Shown: positions 24,791 through 36,720, counted from the first letter of the stretch. The stretch: DNA of 64,000 nucleotides from Sipunculus nudus (GCA_026874595.1 CM049310.1:16842058-16906057), one strand, 5' to 3'. The notes: generated by a model from the letters alone, not told the origin. Program-made: numbers and translations.

Positions 24791-25678
24791 TAGATCACAA
24801 GCACAAGGGCGCTTTCAAAAGACAAACGGAAAATGCTTAAAGAGAAGTCATGAATCTTCACCCTTCTTTGAACTAGAAAACCAGAGCTGTTTGATTATTT
24901 ATTTACTCCGGCAACAGGTTTCAGGGATAGCTTTCGGTTTCTTACGAAGCCATATCTTCGGCAATATATACTGGATCAGTTTTTATCCGCAAAGAAGGCT
25001 ATAACTTCCGACATACTGGACACAAATGCAGTTAAATGTTGCCCCTGCTCATGTCTCGAGGCATCGAAGATGGTGGAATGTATAAATTCTACAAAACGCC
25101 TCACTCAGAGCATCTTCCTTACTGTGTGATATTATAGCTACTTGGTCAAATCATTATTTCTCTCAAATTACAATCTTCATCCTTAAAGAGTATAACTGAT
25201 GAATTTACATTTCCCCCACGGACCTTATGACACCTCTTTAAAAGGGGTCCACAAAGTGATTGTGTCTTCATTTTGGGTTATTCGGAGAAGGTGCCCTTTT
25301 TTCAAAGATAAATGCTTGATCTCTTGAGGTAATCAACTCGATTTCGATTTACGGGTAGCCGTGTACAGTCTTTGAAACTAAATATTATTGCACGTATTTG
25401 ATCTTTAATTTAGACAAACATGCAGCAGTAGAAGTAATAAGTAGTATATCAACTAAAAGCTATTCACTAATGTTTTTCCTGTGTTTCACTACAGGGGTAG
25501 TTCAAACTGGCGTTAAAGCCCAAACATCTCCAAGCAGATCTATTAAAGTATATGCTATTAAACAATGCACGAAAAAGATAAAGAAGATTTTTTTTTTAAC
25601 TTTTATAACATTCGAAATGTATTGTACAACAGTTCACGTATCATATAAACCTAACAGTGCCAGAACTGTCAGATACAC
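24791..25678. other. Spacer, no gene seen
   Basis: No supported gene. The 97-codon plus frame at 25,398-25,691 is low in complexity in part and has no convincing exon boundaries. Confidence 0.4.
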
Positions 25679-25860
25679 AGGGGATCCATGATTTAGGAAA
25701 AAGAGGGGTCCACCCCATGAGGACTAACGACGATTTTTACAAATGGTCCCTTGGTCCTCAAAAGGGGGAGATTCAGGCCACAAAAAATGGTTTGAAATCA
25801 TTAAGTATTTTGAGGCAGCCGGAAAGGGGGAGGGGTTGTCCAAGCTGCTGATACAAGATA
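25679..25860 (+). mobile_element. hAT-like non-autonomous element fragment
   Basis: The sequence starts CAGGGGATCCATGATTTAGG and continues with a G-rich part, like the starts of elements at 39,762 and 45,884. No matching right end could be fixed, so this is a fragment or a very diverged copy. Confidence 0.35.
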
Positions 25861-26447
25861 TGAAGTAACCACTTATTAGAAGGTATACTTTGACAAGCAT
25901 GTCAAAACAAAAGCTGCGGTAGTTATAAACAAGCATATTTATATATTGTTCATGATAAATAAAACCATGTAACCACAGTGGTCAACAACCGGCGATAATG
26001 TGAAGAAAGGTAAGTCCGTCTGACCGGATTCTGATTAAAGTAATCCTTAAGCTTGAGAGTCTCCGGAGATTTAACAAGAACAACTGACGATGCTGAGCCC
26101 AAAACTTGCATGATTTATATTGACACTCGAGCTCGTATTTATTTCCTAGAATAAAAGACTGTTTTGATAAGGATGTTTAAATAAGTCCCTTGAGGACTCT
26201 TTATTAAATACAAAACAATAAAGATAAAAAAAACTAAAATTGTTTCGACGAGTTTTAGCATATTTGTTTTAAGAGGTTCTGTTTGTTTTGGCCAGTTATT
26301 TGTCAATAATTGTTGGGTTGTTTTGCGTTGGTAAGTTTTTATTCCGGACTGTTAATATCAAGAAGCCTGTATATGCTTTGAAAACTTGTGTGCATATATA
26401 CAAATAATTTAGTATATCTAACAGGCATATCTAACAGGCGTTATAAA

Positions 26448-26488
26448 TAAAAGAGACATCTGTAACACTACTTACACGATTGTGCAAT

Positions 26489-26533
<45 letters not shown>

Positions 26534-26892
26534 TGACTCACACTCTTCTGTGTCCGCTGGAATATTTCTCTCCCTCCTCTCCGGCTCTAAAACACAGCCC
26601 CTATTTAAAACTTTTTATCCGAAAATTCTAGAAACTTCTATTTCACGGACAACCCCAAAGAACCCGACAATACATAACACACGCGCCCAAAGACCATTAA
26701 AAGACACGCGCTCAATAGAGCGCGACCAGCCCAGAAAGTTACAGATTAGCATGAACACTGTGTTTCTACAGGTCAGACCTCACACGTCGGCCGGGCCAGT
26801 TCGCGCTTCTCCCATGGCAACGGACAATGCTAGCGCTACCCAGACACATATAAGACTGTTGCAAAAAAAAATAAAAGAGACATCTGTAATAA
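26448..26892 (-). mobile_element. Partial long-LTR of the Ty3/gypsy family, in duplication copy 1
   Basis: From 26,531 to 26,892 the plus strand matches the upstream half of the long LTRs read in reverse: compare ACTCTTCTGTGTCCGCTGG here, the reverse complement of the start of 54,812-54,840, and the final GAGACATCTGTAATA with the LTR terminus at 44,098. A second, short copy of the LTR terminus (GAGACATCTGTAACA) lies at 26,452-26,467, with a (TA)n run between the two. The downstream half of the LTR is missing, apparently lost at or replaced by the (TA)n run. No coding sequence remains. Confidence 0.7.
26490..26530. repeat. (AT)n microsatellite
   Basis: A pure AT run of about 40 bp at the broken end of the LTR fragment. 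Confidence 0.98.
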
Positions 26893-27744
26893 TATATAAT
26901 TATGTTTATTACTACATAATCAGCCTTCGTTCTATGTTTAGCAAGATTTGAAATCACGCAGCATCTTTTCGCAAGGGAACCTTTAAATTTTTAAAGCTGA
27001 TATCGCACATCAGGAAAATTGGTCTATGATTAATCATCTGAATAAATGGCGTGATTTTCGCCCTGAGTGGTACCGCTGTAATTTTCTTGATTAGCTTTCT
27101 AGATTAGTCTTAATAAACAAAAGCAAGATAATCTCTGCGTGATTCTGCTATCGCCGTGGGTGTCTCGTAACTAACGTACATCTGTCTTTTAGGGCGTGCC
27201 CTTCGTGCTCTTACATATCATGGTTTTTATAAACCTGATGCACTTGCCGGGCGTATTATTAGCCTTATTATTTTCTGACTCTATCTACCAACTACGTCAA
27301 AACCTCCATAAAAATATTTTTTAGTTATTTTTTTAATTTTTTTTTCATGTTGTTATCTTAGTTAATAGAATAATCTGGAACAACATGTTATACTGTAAGA
27401 TCATAACTTTCAAAATGTATTTGGTTAGTATAAGATCTTAGATTAATAAAACAAATTTCTACTTTGACTTCCATTCATATAAACGTTTGCTCAATATATC
27501 CATGACTAACCTATTCCATGCCCATGTGATACGGGCGATACATATTTTTAGTTTTATTTATTCAATGCAAATTTGTCAGTGAAGTGTGGGTTTATTGAAC
27601 GTTATGTAAGAAAATAAAATGATGGCTTAGCTATTGCAATTGGACCTGTTGTGTGTATGTTTTTACACGTCTTTCCGGGCCTGAACTTAAAACCTACAAA
27701 CATATTTCCAAGTGAGGATTTTACTGAAGAAAGGTATCTATAGT

Positions 27745-27848
27745 GCAGTGGAACTGGTCTATAAGACGACCTGTCTAATAAGACCACCTGTGGATAAAGA
27801 CCGGTTTTGGCAATCCCACAAGTGTCTTATTTCAAAGGTTTCACTGTA
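27745..27848. mobile_element. Pogo/Tc1-like MITE
   Basis: A 104-bp sequence with the left end CAGTGGAACTGGTC and right end GGTTTCACTGTA, which are inverted relative to each other. The body holds the typical AAGACCACC / AAGACCGG words. Related copies lie at 29,526-29,628 and 59,782-59,870. Non-coding; similarity to the terminal sequences of pogo-like transposons is from memory, not a search. Confidence 0.55.
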
Positions 27849-27879
27849 TCTTGGGCAGCTTTCCAAGCACTTTCCGTGC

Positions 27880-28040
27880 CGCTATTCAACGTATTCGGTG
27901 TCGAGCCGCAGCGGCAAGGATCATTACAATAACTTTTTTCTTCCAAAACCTCGCATCGAATCCTTTAAGGCTGCTTCATTCTATGCAGGCAGTGCTCTAT
28001 GGAAAGCCCAAATTTGCTGCGTTTAAAGACTTTTCCATTG
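27880..28040 (+). pseudogene. LINE reverse-transcriptase C-terminal fragment
   Basis: The frame starting at 27,712 ends with residues that include SRSGKDHYNNFFLPKPRIES followed by FKAASFYAGSALWK. The order (basic patch, hydrophobic-Pro, R-x-E, F-K, then S-x-x-Y-x-G-A-x-L-W) is the usual end of CR1/Jockey-type LINE ORF2 proteins. A stop follows soon after and a neighbouring frame continues, which suggests a frameshift. The rest of the LINE is absent; it sits between the two copies of the segmental duplication. Confidence 0.45.
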
Positions 28041-28339
28041 TTGTAGAGGTATCTTAGCTACTTGTATCCTAAGTAAAACGTTATCTAGCATAATTGTTCT
28101 TGCCTGTTGCATATTAACCCTCTTTGTACCGAATGTTCATGATAACCTATTGAAGTATAATCTGTCATTTTGCATTAGTTTTACAGTCCTAGTATGGTAT
28201 TTACATTTGCATTGTAACTTGTATTTAATTATTTTATTGTCATGCTGATCATAAATGTCTTTTATTTTATATCTGAATCAGGGCCCTGCTTACAACAGAA
28301 GCATTTATCTGGTGCAGGCTACCATTTAAAATTTTGTAC

Positions 28340-28400
28340 TACTACTACTACTACTACTAATAATAATAATAATAAAATAATAATAATAATAATAATAATC
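28340..28400. repeat. (ACT)n(AAT)n trinucleotide microsatellite
   Basis: Seven ACT units are followed by AAT units with one interruption. Confidence 0.97.
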
Positions 28401-28409
28401 ATATTAATA

Positions 28410-29630
28410 CTCTTGGTTAAATACAAAACAACCACGATAAAAAATACTTGTTTCGACGAGAGTTTAGGATGTTTTTTTGAAGAGGTTCTGTTTGTTTTGG
28501 CCAGTTATTTTTCAATTTTGGTTGTGTTGATTTGTGTTTGTAAGTTTTTACTCCGGGCTGTTAATATCAAGAAGCCTCTGAACTTTGAAAACTTGTGTGT
28601 ATATATAAAGACGTGATTATATCTAACAGGCATTATGTAGATATGCATGGGTGTACAAGTAATGTGGTAGTCTGTACATGAATGCTGTCTGTGTGTACAT
28701 GTCAGTGTATAAATGTCAGAAATGTTTGTATAAAGGGGAAAAAACAACAACATAATACTAAATCAATTCAACTTAATCTTACATATGTATGTATATATAC
28801 ATATAATTATGTTTATAACACCATAATCTGCCTTCGTTTTATGTTGAGCAAGATTTGAAATCATGCAGCATCTTATCACAAGGGAACCTTTAATTTTTAA
28901 AGCTGATATTGCACGTCAGGAAAATTGGTCTATGATTAATCATCTGAATAAATGGCGTGATTTTCGCCCTGAGTGGTACCGCTGTAATTTTCTTGATTAG
29001 ATTTCTAGATTAGTCTTAATAAACAAAAGCAAGATAATCTCTGCGTGATTCTGCTATCGCCGTGGGTGTCTCGTAACTAACGTACATCTGTCTTTTAGGG
29101 CGTGCCCTTCGTGCTCTTACATATCATGGTTTTTGTAAACCTGATGCACTTGCCGGGCGTATTATTGGCCTTATTATTTTCTGACTCTATCTACCAACTA
29201 TATGAAAACCTCCATCAAAATATATTTTAGTAATTTTTAAATTTTATTTTCATGTTATTATCTTAGTTATTAGAATAGTCTGGAACAAAATGCTATACAT
29301 ATTTTTGGTTTTATTTATTCAATGCAAATTTGTCAGTGAAATGTGGGCTTATTGGCAGAGAAGATTAAACGTAATGGAAGTAAGAAAAAAAGGATGGTAA
29401 AGATATTGCAGTGGGATCTGTTTGTGTGTATGTTTTTATGCATGTCTTTCCGGGCCTGAATTAAAAACCTACAACATATTTCAACGTGACGATTCTACAA
29501 AAGGAAGTACACCTATAGTACGCCGGAACCTCTCTATAAGACTACCTACCTAATTACCACCTCTGAATTAAGACCATGCAGTTTTAGCAATCCGACAAGT
29601 GGTATTATCTATAGGCTTCACTGTATTTTG
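28410..29630. repeat. Segmental duplication, copy 2
   Basis: The second copy of the block at 26,195-27,850, shorter because it lacks the LTR/(TA)n segment and has lost about 100 bp around 29,285-29,300. It ends with a diverged copy of the pogo-like MITE (29,526-29,628). No gene is recognised. Confidence 0.9.
29526..29628. mobile_element. Pogo/Tc1-like MITE, diverged copy
   Basis: CGGAACCTCTCTATAAGAC at the left and GGCTTCACTGTATT at the right match the MITE at 27,745-27,848. It was carried along by the segmental duplication. Confidence 0.5.
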
Positions 29631-29865
29631 GGCCTCGAAGATGATGCGGCTGCGAATCAAATTTTAGAATTCAAAATAAAATAAGGAACATTGTAAATAA
29701 TTAATAATTGACGGTGACCACACGAAACGTTTGTTGGGCATATCCTCCGTGACCACGTCTCGAATATTCATTTTTCTGGCCTTGAACTGTTTGAAATGAT
29801 GTAAAATGTGACCTGAAGGGGTCATTAAAAATGTTTACACCTAAATCCTAAGACATTTCATCCCG

Positions 29866-29899
<34 letters not shown>
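29866..29899. repeat. C34 homopolymer
   Basis: An uninterrupted run of 34 C. Its length may be affected by assembly error. Confidence 0.9.
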
Positions 29900-29901
<2 letters not shown>

Positions 29902-30139
29902 AGCAGCGCCCCCTATTAAACTAAACCAGGCCATTCATTATATCTGTAGTACACTGTTTTACTCCTAGGGGCAGCACTATATCACTATTAAAATCATTCT
30001 CCACACAGGTCTATGAATATCAAGGATCGACTCGCAGGTGGAAGATTACTATCGCGAATGGTGGACTTAGGACACCGGGTGGCCTCAGGCCACAAGCCCG
30101 CTGTGCACCCTTTTCGATCTGTTTCCTTCCGCAAATAGG

Positions 30140-30410
30140 CCACTGGAATTCACAGCATTATACACGTGGTGTCCTCAGGCCACCAGGGGTATACAGGATA
30201 ATACCTGTGGTGTCCGTAGGACACCAGGATATACCAGCATCATACATTTTGTGTCCTTAGGCCATTAGGGTATGTAGCATCATACTTGTCGTGTCCTAGC
30301 TTAGGCCACTAGAATAAACAGCATTAATCATGTGGTGTCCTTGGGGCACCAGGGTAGACAGCATCATCATTGTGGTGTCTTTAGGCCACCATCGTATACA
30401 GCATTATACA
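30140..30410. repeat. Minisatellite inside the palindromic element
   Basis: About five units share GTGGTGTCCTTAGGCCACCA and a GTATACAGCATCATAC-like part. One further diverged unit lies at about 30,700-30,750, beyond the LINE tail, so the LINE insertion split the array. Confidence 0.85.
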
Positions 30411-30690
30411 TAAGATAAGATAAGATAAGGTAAGATAAGATAACATTTATTAGCCTTCAGTTCCAGGAATTTCTTGTTAACTTGCAATTCATTACATAAA
30501 AATAAATATATACATAAAAATAATACATTAAAATACATATAAATAACAAAACGTATTGACTATGCATGTAAAAATAAGCATGTAAAAATAATAAAACAGA
30601 TAATTTTGCAGGAAAATTACATAATTCAAAACATTAAATATCTAGAGGCTTACGAATTTAAAAGTTAAACACTGTATGGCACAAGATATT
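30409..30690 (-). mobile_element. LINE 3' tail (CR1/L2-like), 5'-truncated
   Basis: Read on the minus strand the segment ends with AATAAATGTTATCTTATCTTA, a run of TTATC-type pentamers, as in the 3' ends of several LINE families. The upstream part is AT-rich untranslated-like sequence with no reverse-transcriptase frame, so the copy is truncated. It interrupts the minisatellite of the palindromic element and is therefore younger. Confidence 0.45.
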
Positions 30691-30995
30691 TTTTACAAAC
30701 ACATGTGGTGTCATATGGCGACTAGGGTAAACAGAATCATACCTGTGGTGTTCTTGAACGAAAGAAGTATACTAACAAAATAATATAGTCTGAATTCGGT
30801 GTTCTTTCGTGGAACTATTTACGCTATTGGCAGAAGGAAACATATCGATATGGGTGCAGAGCGGGCGGGTGGCCTAAGGCCACCCGGTGTTCCCGGGCCA
30901 CCATGTGGCCTAAGGCCACCCGGTTTCCTAAGGCCACCATTCGCGGTAGTAATCTGCCACCTGCGATAAACTATAGATCTTGACCCTGTGCGGAG

Positions 30996-31731
30996 GCTGT
31001 ATTAAATTTGCCTGAACATTTAAAAACAGAGTTTGGTTTCTTCTGAACAATTTAATAACTTAATTCCGGTATACTTTTACAACATGTTTGTCTTTTTCAC
31101 ACATTTCTGATCTGATTGCAGTGGGGCAAACATGCATGATCCCTCAAATCAACCCTAATGCATTTGAATACCATGTCTTTTTCTGTTCACATACAAGAAC
31201 AATTATAGACCAATATGGTCAATTTTTTCTGGTTTATGCTAAAAACATTAAACTAAAATTATATTAAAAAAGCACATGGCATTATGGCTAGAGGCAACCA
31301 CTACTTGCCACATTAAAGTATCTATTCATTCTCAGGGCTCTGTGACATCATGGGTATGAGATTCAAATGGTTTGGCCCATGCAAGTAAGTGAATTATTGT
31401 ACATGAATAACGGATGGTACTGATAACTGGGTAGACAGATAAGACAAAATATATCTTCTCACTCAAAATATGATGGATGGTGCATGTATATCTTTTCACG
31501 ATCTTGATTTTCTAATGATTTTTTTATGATAGGTGCATGGCCTGTTGCTGGCACTGTCTATTGATGAAGGTATTCATATGATAAGGATGATATGTTATTA
31601 TTATTAAACTTTCTGGATTTCAGGTTTTATGTCCACGGGGTTAGGAATAATCCAGAGGTAATGACCTGTCATTAATACATTAGAGAGAATCTCTGAGGTT
31701 CAAAACGATATTTCACCATTGAGCCATTTAG
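30996..31731. other. Spacer, no gene seen
   Basis: No supported feature. Confidence 0.45.
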
Positions 31732-31798
31732 GCACCAGCTGGATTTGAAGCGGGGACCTTCTGCCTCGAGGTTCAACGCCTTAACCACTAGTCTATGT
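31732..31798 (-). repeat. tRNA-like sequence (SINE head or pseudogene)
   Basis: On the minus strand TAGTGGTTAAGGCG matches the D-arm/A-box region of Leu/Ser-type tRNAs, and GCTTCAAATCC matches a B box about 30 bp later. No complete acceptor stem forms, so it is probably the head of a degraded SINE. Confidence 0.5.
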
Positions 31799-32278
31799 CT
31801 TAACATTAGATTATTTTTAAGGTAATGGCAATGCGTCAGGAAGTTCCTCCTTGGCTACGCCACGGAAAGTACATTCTAGACCCAAAGTTATGTGTACGAT
31901 GACAAGTTTGTCTCAAGGGAACATTTTCTATATTTTCCCATTAATTTTGATGAATTTGATATAATTTCGCGAAGGGTCTATCGCAGCGCCATCTATCAGA
32001 TACCACTTGGTGTGGATATAGCTAGGATCAAAATCGGCCCATGGTCAGCCCGTCTCCCGGCGTTTATCTGTTGACCTGTCCCTCCTATCCCAGCACAACA
32101 ACGGGTAATATGCTCGTAATGATAAATAAACCGCAACATAAATCAGACGACCTTCGTGTTACATTATTTACATATTTCCTTTATGTGTATGTTATGAAAA
32201 ATATTTTTTTATAGTTCCAACAAGTAAGATGAAATGTTCTAGTGCATCTGACCAAATATATGAAGCGAGCTCTAGCGG

Positions 32279-32412
32279 GCGTTTGTGTGTGTGTGTGTGT
32301 TTGAAAATTTGAAAGAGGCAAGTTTCGGTACTGAAGGGTTGAATATACAATGTGTGTGTGTGTGTGTGTTTGAAAATCTGAAAGAGGCAAGTTTCGCAAC
32401 TGAAGGGTTGGA
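32279..32412. repeat. Two-copy 70-bp duplication with (TG)n
   Basis: A (TG)n run followed by TTTGAAAATTTGAAAGAGGC and an ACTGAAGGGTTG end is repeated once with few changes. It resembles microsatellite-driven duplication. Confidence 0.9.
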
Positions 32413-33688
32413 TAACAATGAAAACAAATGATATCTAACTAAAATAAGCATACATTAAAATCCATTTTAATGATAACTTGAAAATATGGCATGTTGAATA
32501 AACATGGTTTCTTCCAAGCATTGTCCATACAAGTAATATCAGAGCCAGAAATGTTAAACTTAAAAAAATGACGTCATGAATAGGCACATGGAATGATACA
32601 ACAGTGGGATGTATATTAATCTTCAATTTTTAATAAAAGAAACTAAGGACTGCTGACACTAATTTTAGACGCACGTGCCCACTGAATATGAAAAGAAATA
32701 TTATGTTCGCATCAACTACTTGATCAGTGTTTTAATTTAGAGACTTGATTTGAATAGCGTAAATTCCATGAAATGTAAAGAGAAAGAAATTCAATGCAAA
32801 GCTAATTGTCACGAAACCAATTTCAAGTCCGATTGAAATAACTACTTCTTATCAAGTATTCCGTTTATTGTGCGACTACAGTTGCATTGATGTCAATGAC
32901 AGTTGACTGTGTATTTATTTTATTAATCACTATTAAAACAGGGTCTAGTACGTTGTCGCAAAGTACAATCATGAAACTGATGGTAGAGTGCCAAAGAACT
33001 GTATCATTCAGGGCATATAATCCAATGCCTGATATAACAATGAAGGAGGGGCAATGATTCTTAAGAATAAACGTCATCAACTTTGTTTTTGTGACTAGCC
33101 TTTATGAGGTTGATTTTTTAACACCCCCTATCCCCTCCTCCACCCACCTAGTTGCGGTGACTGCGGTTCGATTCAGCGTTTTCGCTTTAACCGAGAACTA
33201 CCTTTCACATGGTTACCATTTATAACATGTTAAAAATACGGTTATCACAAACAAAATATTAAAATGCCTGTAATACAAAATATAATATCGAATTCCGGAA
33301 CGTCGTATCATTGCTGAAAATTCGTTCCAAAATCTTAACACAAATGCTGCAAAATTAGCTGAGATTTGACAAAGTATGGCATCAAAGAAATGAATAGCTC
33401 TGCATGATATCTATCGATAGTTATCGAACGATAAATGATATGTAACATTTACCAACAGATGGGACACAAAGATGTGCACCAGTTCCTTAATAAACATTTG
33501 AACAAAACATCCTTTTTAAACCTTTTTCAGTGATAGCTTCTGCATTATCGAAACACCTATATATAATTTCTTAGCAGGTATTTTGCCAGCAAGTAGCAAG
33601 AAAATTATCAAAGTAAAATAAGAGCACCGATCCACAAAGCGATAATTGTTTGGTGGCCTGAGCACTGCATGGTTGGAGGACTTCAGGT
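32413..33688. other. AT-rich spacer, no gene seen
   Basis: No supported gene or element. Minus-strand frames at 32,435 and 32,865 are short and hydrophobic without start or splice support. Confidence 0.45.
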
Positions 33689-33712
33689 GGGGGGGGGGGG
33701 GGGGGGGGGGGG
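33689..33712. repeat. G24 homopolymer
   Basis: An uninterrupted run of about 24 G. Confidence 0.9.
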
Positions 33713-33793
33713 TTGATATTAGCATTCAATAAAATGCTTAGTACGTCCCCGGGAAAAAAAGCTTCTGATCTACATTGTGTTTAGACAATAGGT

Positions 33794-34030
33794 GTGATTG
33801 TAATAACGCATCTTTGCACCAGAAATGACAAGGATTGTCCTGTATTGAACGGACAGTATTTTTATCTAGACAGCAAACCAGCAAGGAATGAGTTACATCG
33901 CGGCAGCGGCCTGCCGCGATTTAGAGAGGAGATACCGGAATGTCGCTACCCGCCTACTAGAAGGCAAATGGGGCACACGAATGAGAATGGATTGAAAATT
34001 GTCAAATATTTAAACAGTTTAACTCAATAA
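33794..34030 (+). other. Unassigned open frame with embedded hairpin
   Basis: A 78-codon frame with mixed, charged composition (ends KIVKYLNSLTQ) and no recognised domain. It contains a 9-bp inverted repeat, TCGCGGCAG and CTGCCGCGA, at 33,898-33,919. It could be a short exon remnant; coding is not supported enough to call a gene. Confidence 0.2.
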
Positions 34031-34300
34031 TAATGCATGTGGAACGCATCATTCTTTAGTAACCCCCGTGGCTCAGTTATCTCACGATACAATCCGGCAT
34101 AATATCCTGAGTAAGCACTCTGAAGATCTCTCTAGAATTGTTTTACAAATAGATCTTGAAACTTTAAGTAAACGACCAATTTTTGACATTTATTGAAAAT
34201 TATTCTAACACTATCATTTTCTTTGCAAGATTTTTATTTAAAGTGCTTGGAGCAAGAGAAAACTATAAATTTCGCATGAAAAGGTACGTTCGCCCCCCAG

Positions 34301-34330
34301 CCCCCCCCCCCCCCCCCCCCCCCCCCCCCC
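34301..34330. repeat. C30 homopolymer
   Basis: An uninterrupted run of about 30 C, preceded by a shorter C run. Confidence 0.9.
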
Positions 34331-34784
34331 ATCGCTTTACATGAACTTAAGGCTCGGGAAATGCCGGTATCTATACCCGTCATGAAATTAAATGCCGCGC
34401 TTAGCCACATCCAACTCTCATCCTTATGTTAAGCAGCTCTACCGCGTCCCTGTTGTCGAACAAAAGACAAAAGCAAAATCAATGCGACAGATGGCGCACT
34501 CGTCGGATAAAATTTTTTTTTTTCGACTTATATTTGTCATCCACCGAACCATGATATTGTTTTCGATTGGTTTTACGATTGTAATTTACGCTTCTATCTA
34601 TTGAAAGTTGGTTTGGTTACTTAGAATATTAGAATATTTATATATATATATGTTATATTTATATTATAAACAAATGTAATCGTGATTTTAACGGTCCATT
34701 CCTTTATCTGAAGTCCATTTAATAATATCATCTGTTGAACATTTCATTACAGTACACACCTTCTGTACCGTGCGCCGTTTTTAT

Positions 34785-34915
34785 CATGTACTTGTCGAAA
34801 ACGAGTGCGGGCCGCTAAAATGGCCGCCGATCGTAATCAGACACAGTGACGTCCAAGATCCACATCTGGTGGCAAATCAGACCAATCAGAGATGACTATA
34901 GAAGACGTACGCTGC
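34785..34915. promoter_or_regulatory. Promoter-like cluster (YY1, CRE, CCAAT motifs)
   Basis: Within about 110 bp lie GCGGGCCGC, AAAATGGCCGCC (YY1-like), AGTGACGTCC (CRE-like TGACGTC) and ACCAATCAGA (CCAAT box), in a more GC-rich patch than the surroundings. The known gene starts 3 kb downstream, so its target is unclear. It may serve an exon I cannot see or be coincidence. Confidence 0.3.
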
Positions 34916-36720
34916 CTCACCTTCTCTCATACACAATAAGTATTGACATTTAAACGACCCCGCATGTGCAATCAAAAACCTGCGTTCACATGTTTATTTT
35001 TCAATTTATCAACACCGGCACATTTTCTGTGTTTACTTAAAGCTTGAAGATAATGTTTACGCCTGTCACGAGGGCGTTACAATAATTTTAGCAGGGATGC
35101 CGTTAATTAATATGCATACAGAGTAAGCCATCAATTCCTTGTATTCTCTTAACGAGACAGACATAATAAAGTAAGAATAATTTAAAAACAAAACGCTATT
35201 AATAACCAAATCTTAAATCAAACTCTTTGTTGTCTGTGTTTGAGACAATGACATTGGTTGGGTGACCTTGTATGGTGAGAGACGGGCTTATAAATTACAC
35301 TTGTGATGGCTGAATGACGTGATCCAGTACATGGCGGTGACGCTTCCTGCCTCGGCGAGACACTTGAAATTCTTTGACGTTAGCGCTTATTATACCAGTG
35401 TAAATGAGCCTCCTTTAGACAGTCCCTACGGGGTATGAACCAGGTCCGGCAATTGACAGATATGCACTAATCCCTCAGTTCCTTTATATAGAGGAAATAT
35501 GATACCTGTCTATCAACTGTCAAAGGTGGATGGCTCGGCGCACCACCCTACCCCTCCCCCCTGGGGCATTGTTCTTGGAGCCGTATTTATGCAAACATAG
35601 AATGGCGCCTTTGGGGCCATATTACTTTAATGTGGCACGAATACGTAGGTATCCCGAAGCTTTCAATCAGATTTATTAAGGGTCTTTTATTGGATCTACT
35701 TTCTGGACCTGTCGTGAGGGCTTCGAACAAAAGACCGCTGTAGCTCCATGCAATAGGCCTACTGATAATAATCACCAGACCCCCCCCCCCCCACCCCCCT
35801 CGAAAACGCAGCATCACAAAGCCCATCAATACTTCTTAGCATTAACACCATCCCACCCTAACAGTACTTTATTTGCTTAAAAGATGTCAGTAATAACGGT
35901 AGTTCTTTTTAAAATGTCATATCACGCAAATGCACAACGTAAGAAAATGATTCAGCATTAAATTTTACATCTTGTTTAAGATAGCTCCGAACATTAATAG
36001 CAATTCTAAACTCTCCAGCAACATGGCTCTACAAAGCTTCGTCGACATATATTCAGGAATCGATAAAAGTAACAGAGCTAGACAGACAGACAGGCAAAGA
36101 TACTGAAAGCGACCGCAAGATAAGTGGAGGTTATAATGATAACGATAACTGACAATCTGCATCCCAATAGATATACGCCTCCGCCATGCCACATGACGAG
36201 ATGCTGGGCGCTTGACCGTGATCTGAACCGTTGGCCGGGCCACACTGATGAGGCGTTACCTTCTGTGGCCAATATTTTCAGGTTCATTCGTGTATAAGTG
36301 ACTGTAAATGTGTGAATATCCATTGATGACCCTCGTGAAACCCGCACCAAAGCAACCCGAATCTGAAGAATGGCTTAAACAAGACTTCCACCAAATCCGG
36401 AAAATAAAACAGCTGGAAGGGGAGTGACCTGTCCACTGGTCTAACCAACAGGGACTGGTTCATATGACTAATTTCTAACCTTATTTCACCAATTTGTTCA
36501 TGAAAGATTTACCAAGATATTGGTAAATAGGCCGAAAAATAGTTGATAAGAATATGACCAGTCTAGTTTGAAATAGTTAAAAAAATTCAAACAAAAAGTT
36601 GCTTAGACGTAGAGATTGGTTGGACACACATCTACAAACCAGTTTGATTAACAATAACCAATATATTGGTCATTTTATATACGCGTCATACGCGTATATT
36701 TACACATGTACACATTAAAC
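34916..36720. other. Spacer, no gene seen
   Basis: No supported gene. It contains a C run near 35,781 and overlapping short minus-strand frames at 35,587-36,350 without supporting signals. Confidence 0.4.

Larger units (their letters stand above)
26195..27850. repeat. Segmental duplication, copy 1
   Basis: The block matches 28,410-29,630 in order and orientation. Shared words include GAGGTTCTGTTTGTTTTGGC (26,274 and 28,482), CTGTTAATATCAAGAAGCCT (26,348 and 28,558), ATCATCTGAATAAATGGCG (27,032 and 28,937), CTGCTATCGCCGTGGGTGTC (27,147 and 29,050) and CATATTTTTAGTTTTATTTA (27,541, one base different in copy 2). Copy 1 carries a long-LTR fragment and (TA)n run at 26,448-26,892 that copy 2 lacks. 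No protein function is recognised in the shared part. Confidence 0.9.
30001..30995. mobile_element. Palindromic foldback element with internal minisatellite
   Basis: The left arm (30,001-30,138) and right arm (30,824-30,995) are inverted repeats. Read toward the centre, both contain CGCAGGTGG, GATTACTA, CGCGAATGGTGG, CCGGGTGGCCT, GCCCGCT, TGCACCC and GTTTCCTTC in the same order. Between them lies a minisatellite of about 45-60 bp units (GTGGTGTCCTTAGGCCACCA, GGGTATACAGCATCAT) and a LINE tail at 30,409-30,690. No transposase is visible. Similar arm-plus-minisatellite designs are known in foldback and satellite-bearing MITE families; I do not recognise this one. Confidence 0.8.

Noticed and set aside
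34065-34115. tRNA-like GTGGCTCAGTTATCTCACGA
   Set aside because: A-box-like word only; no B box or fold follows.
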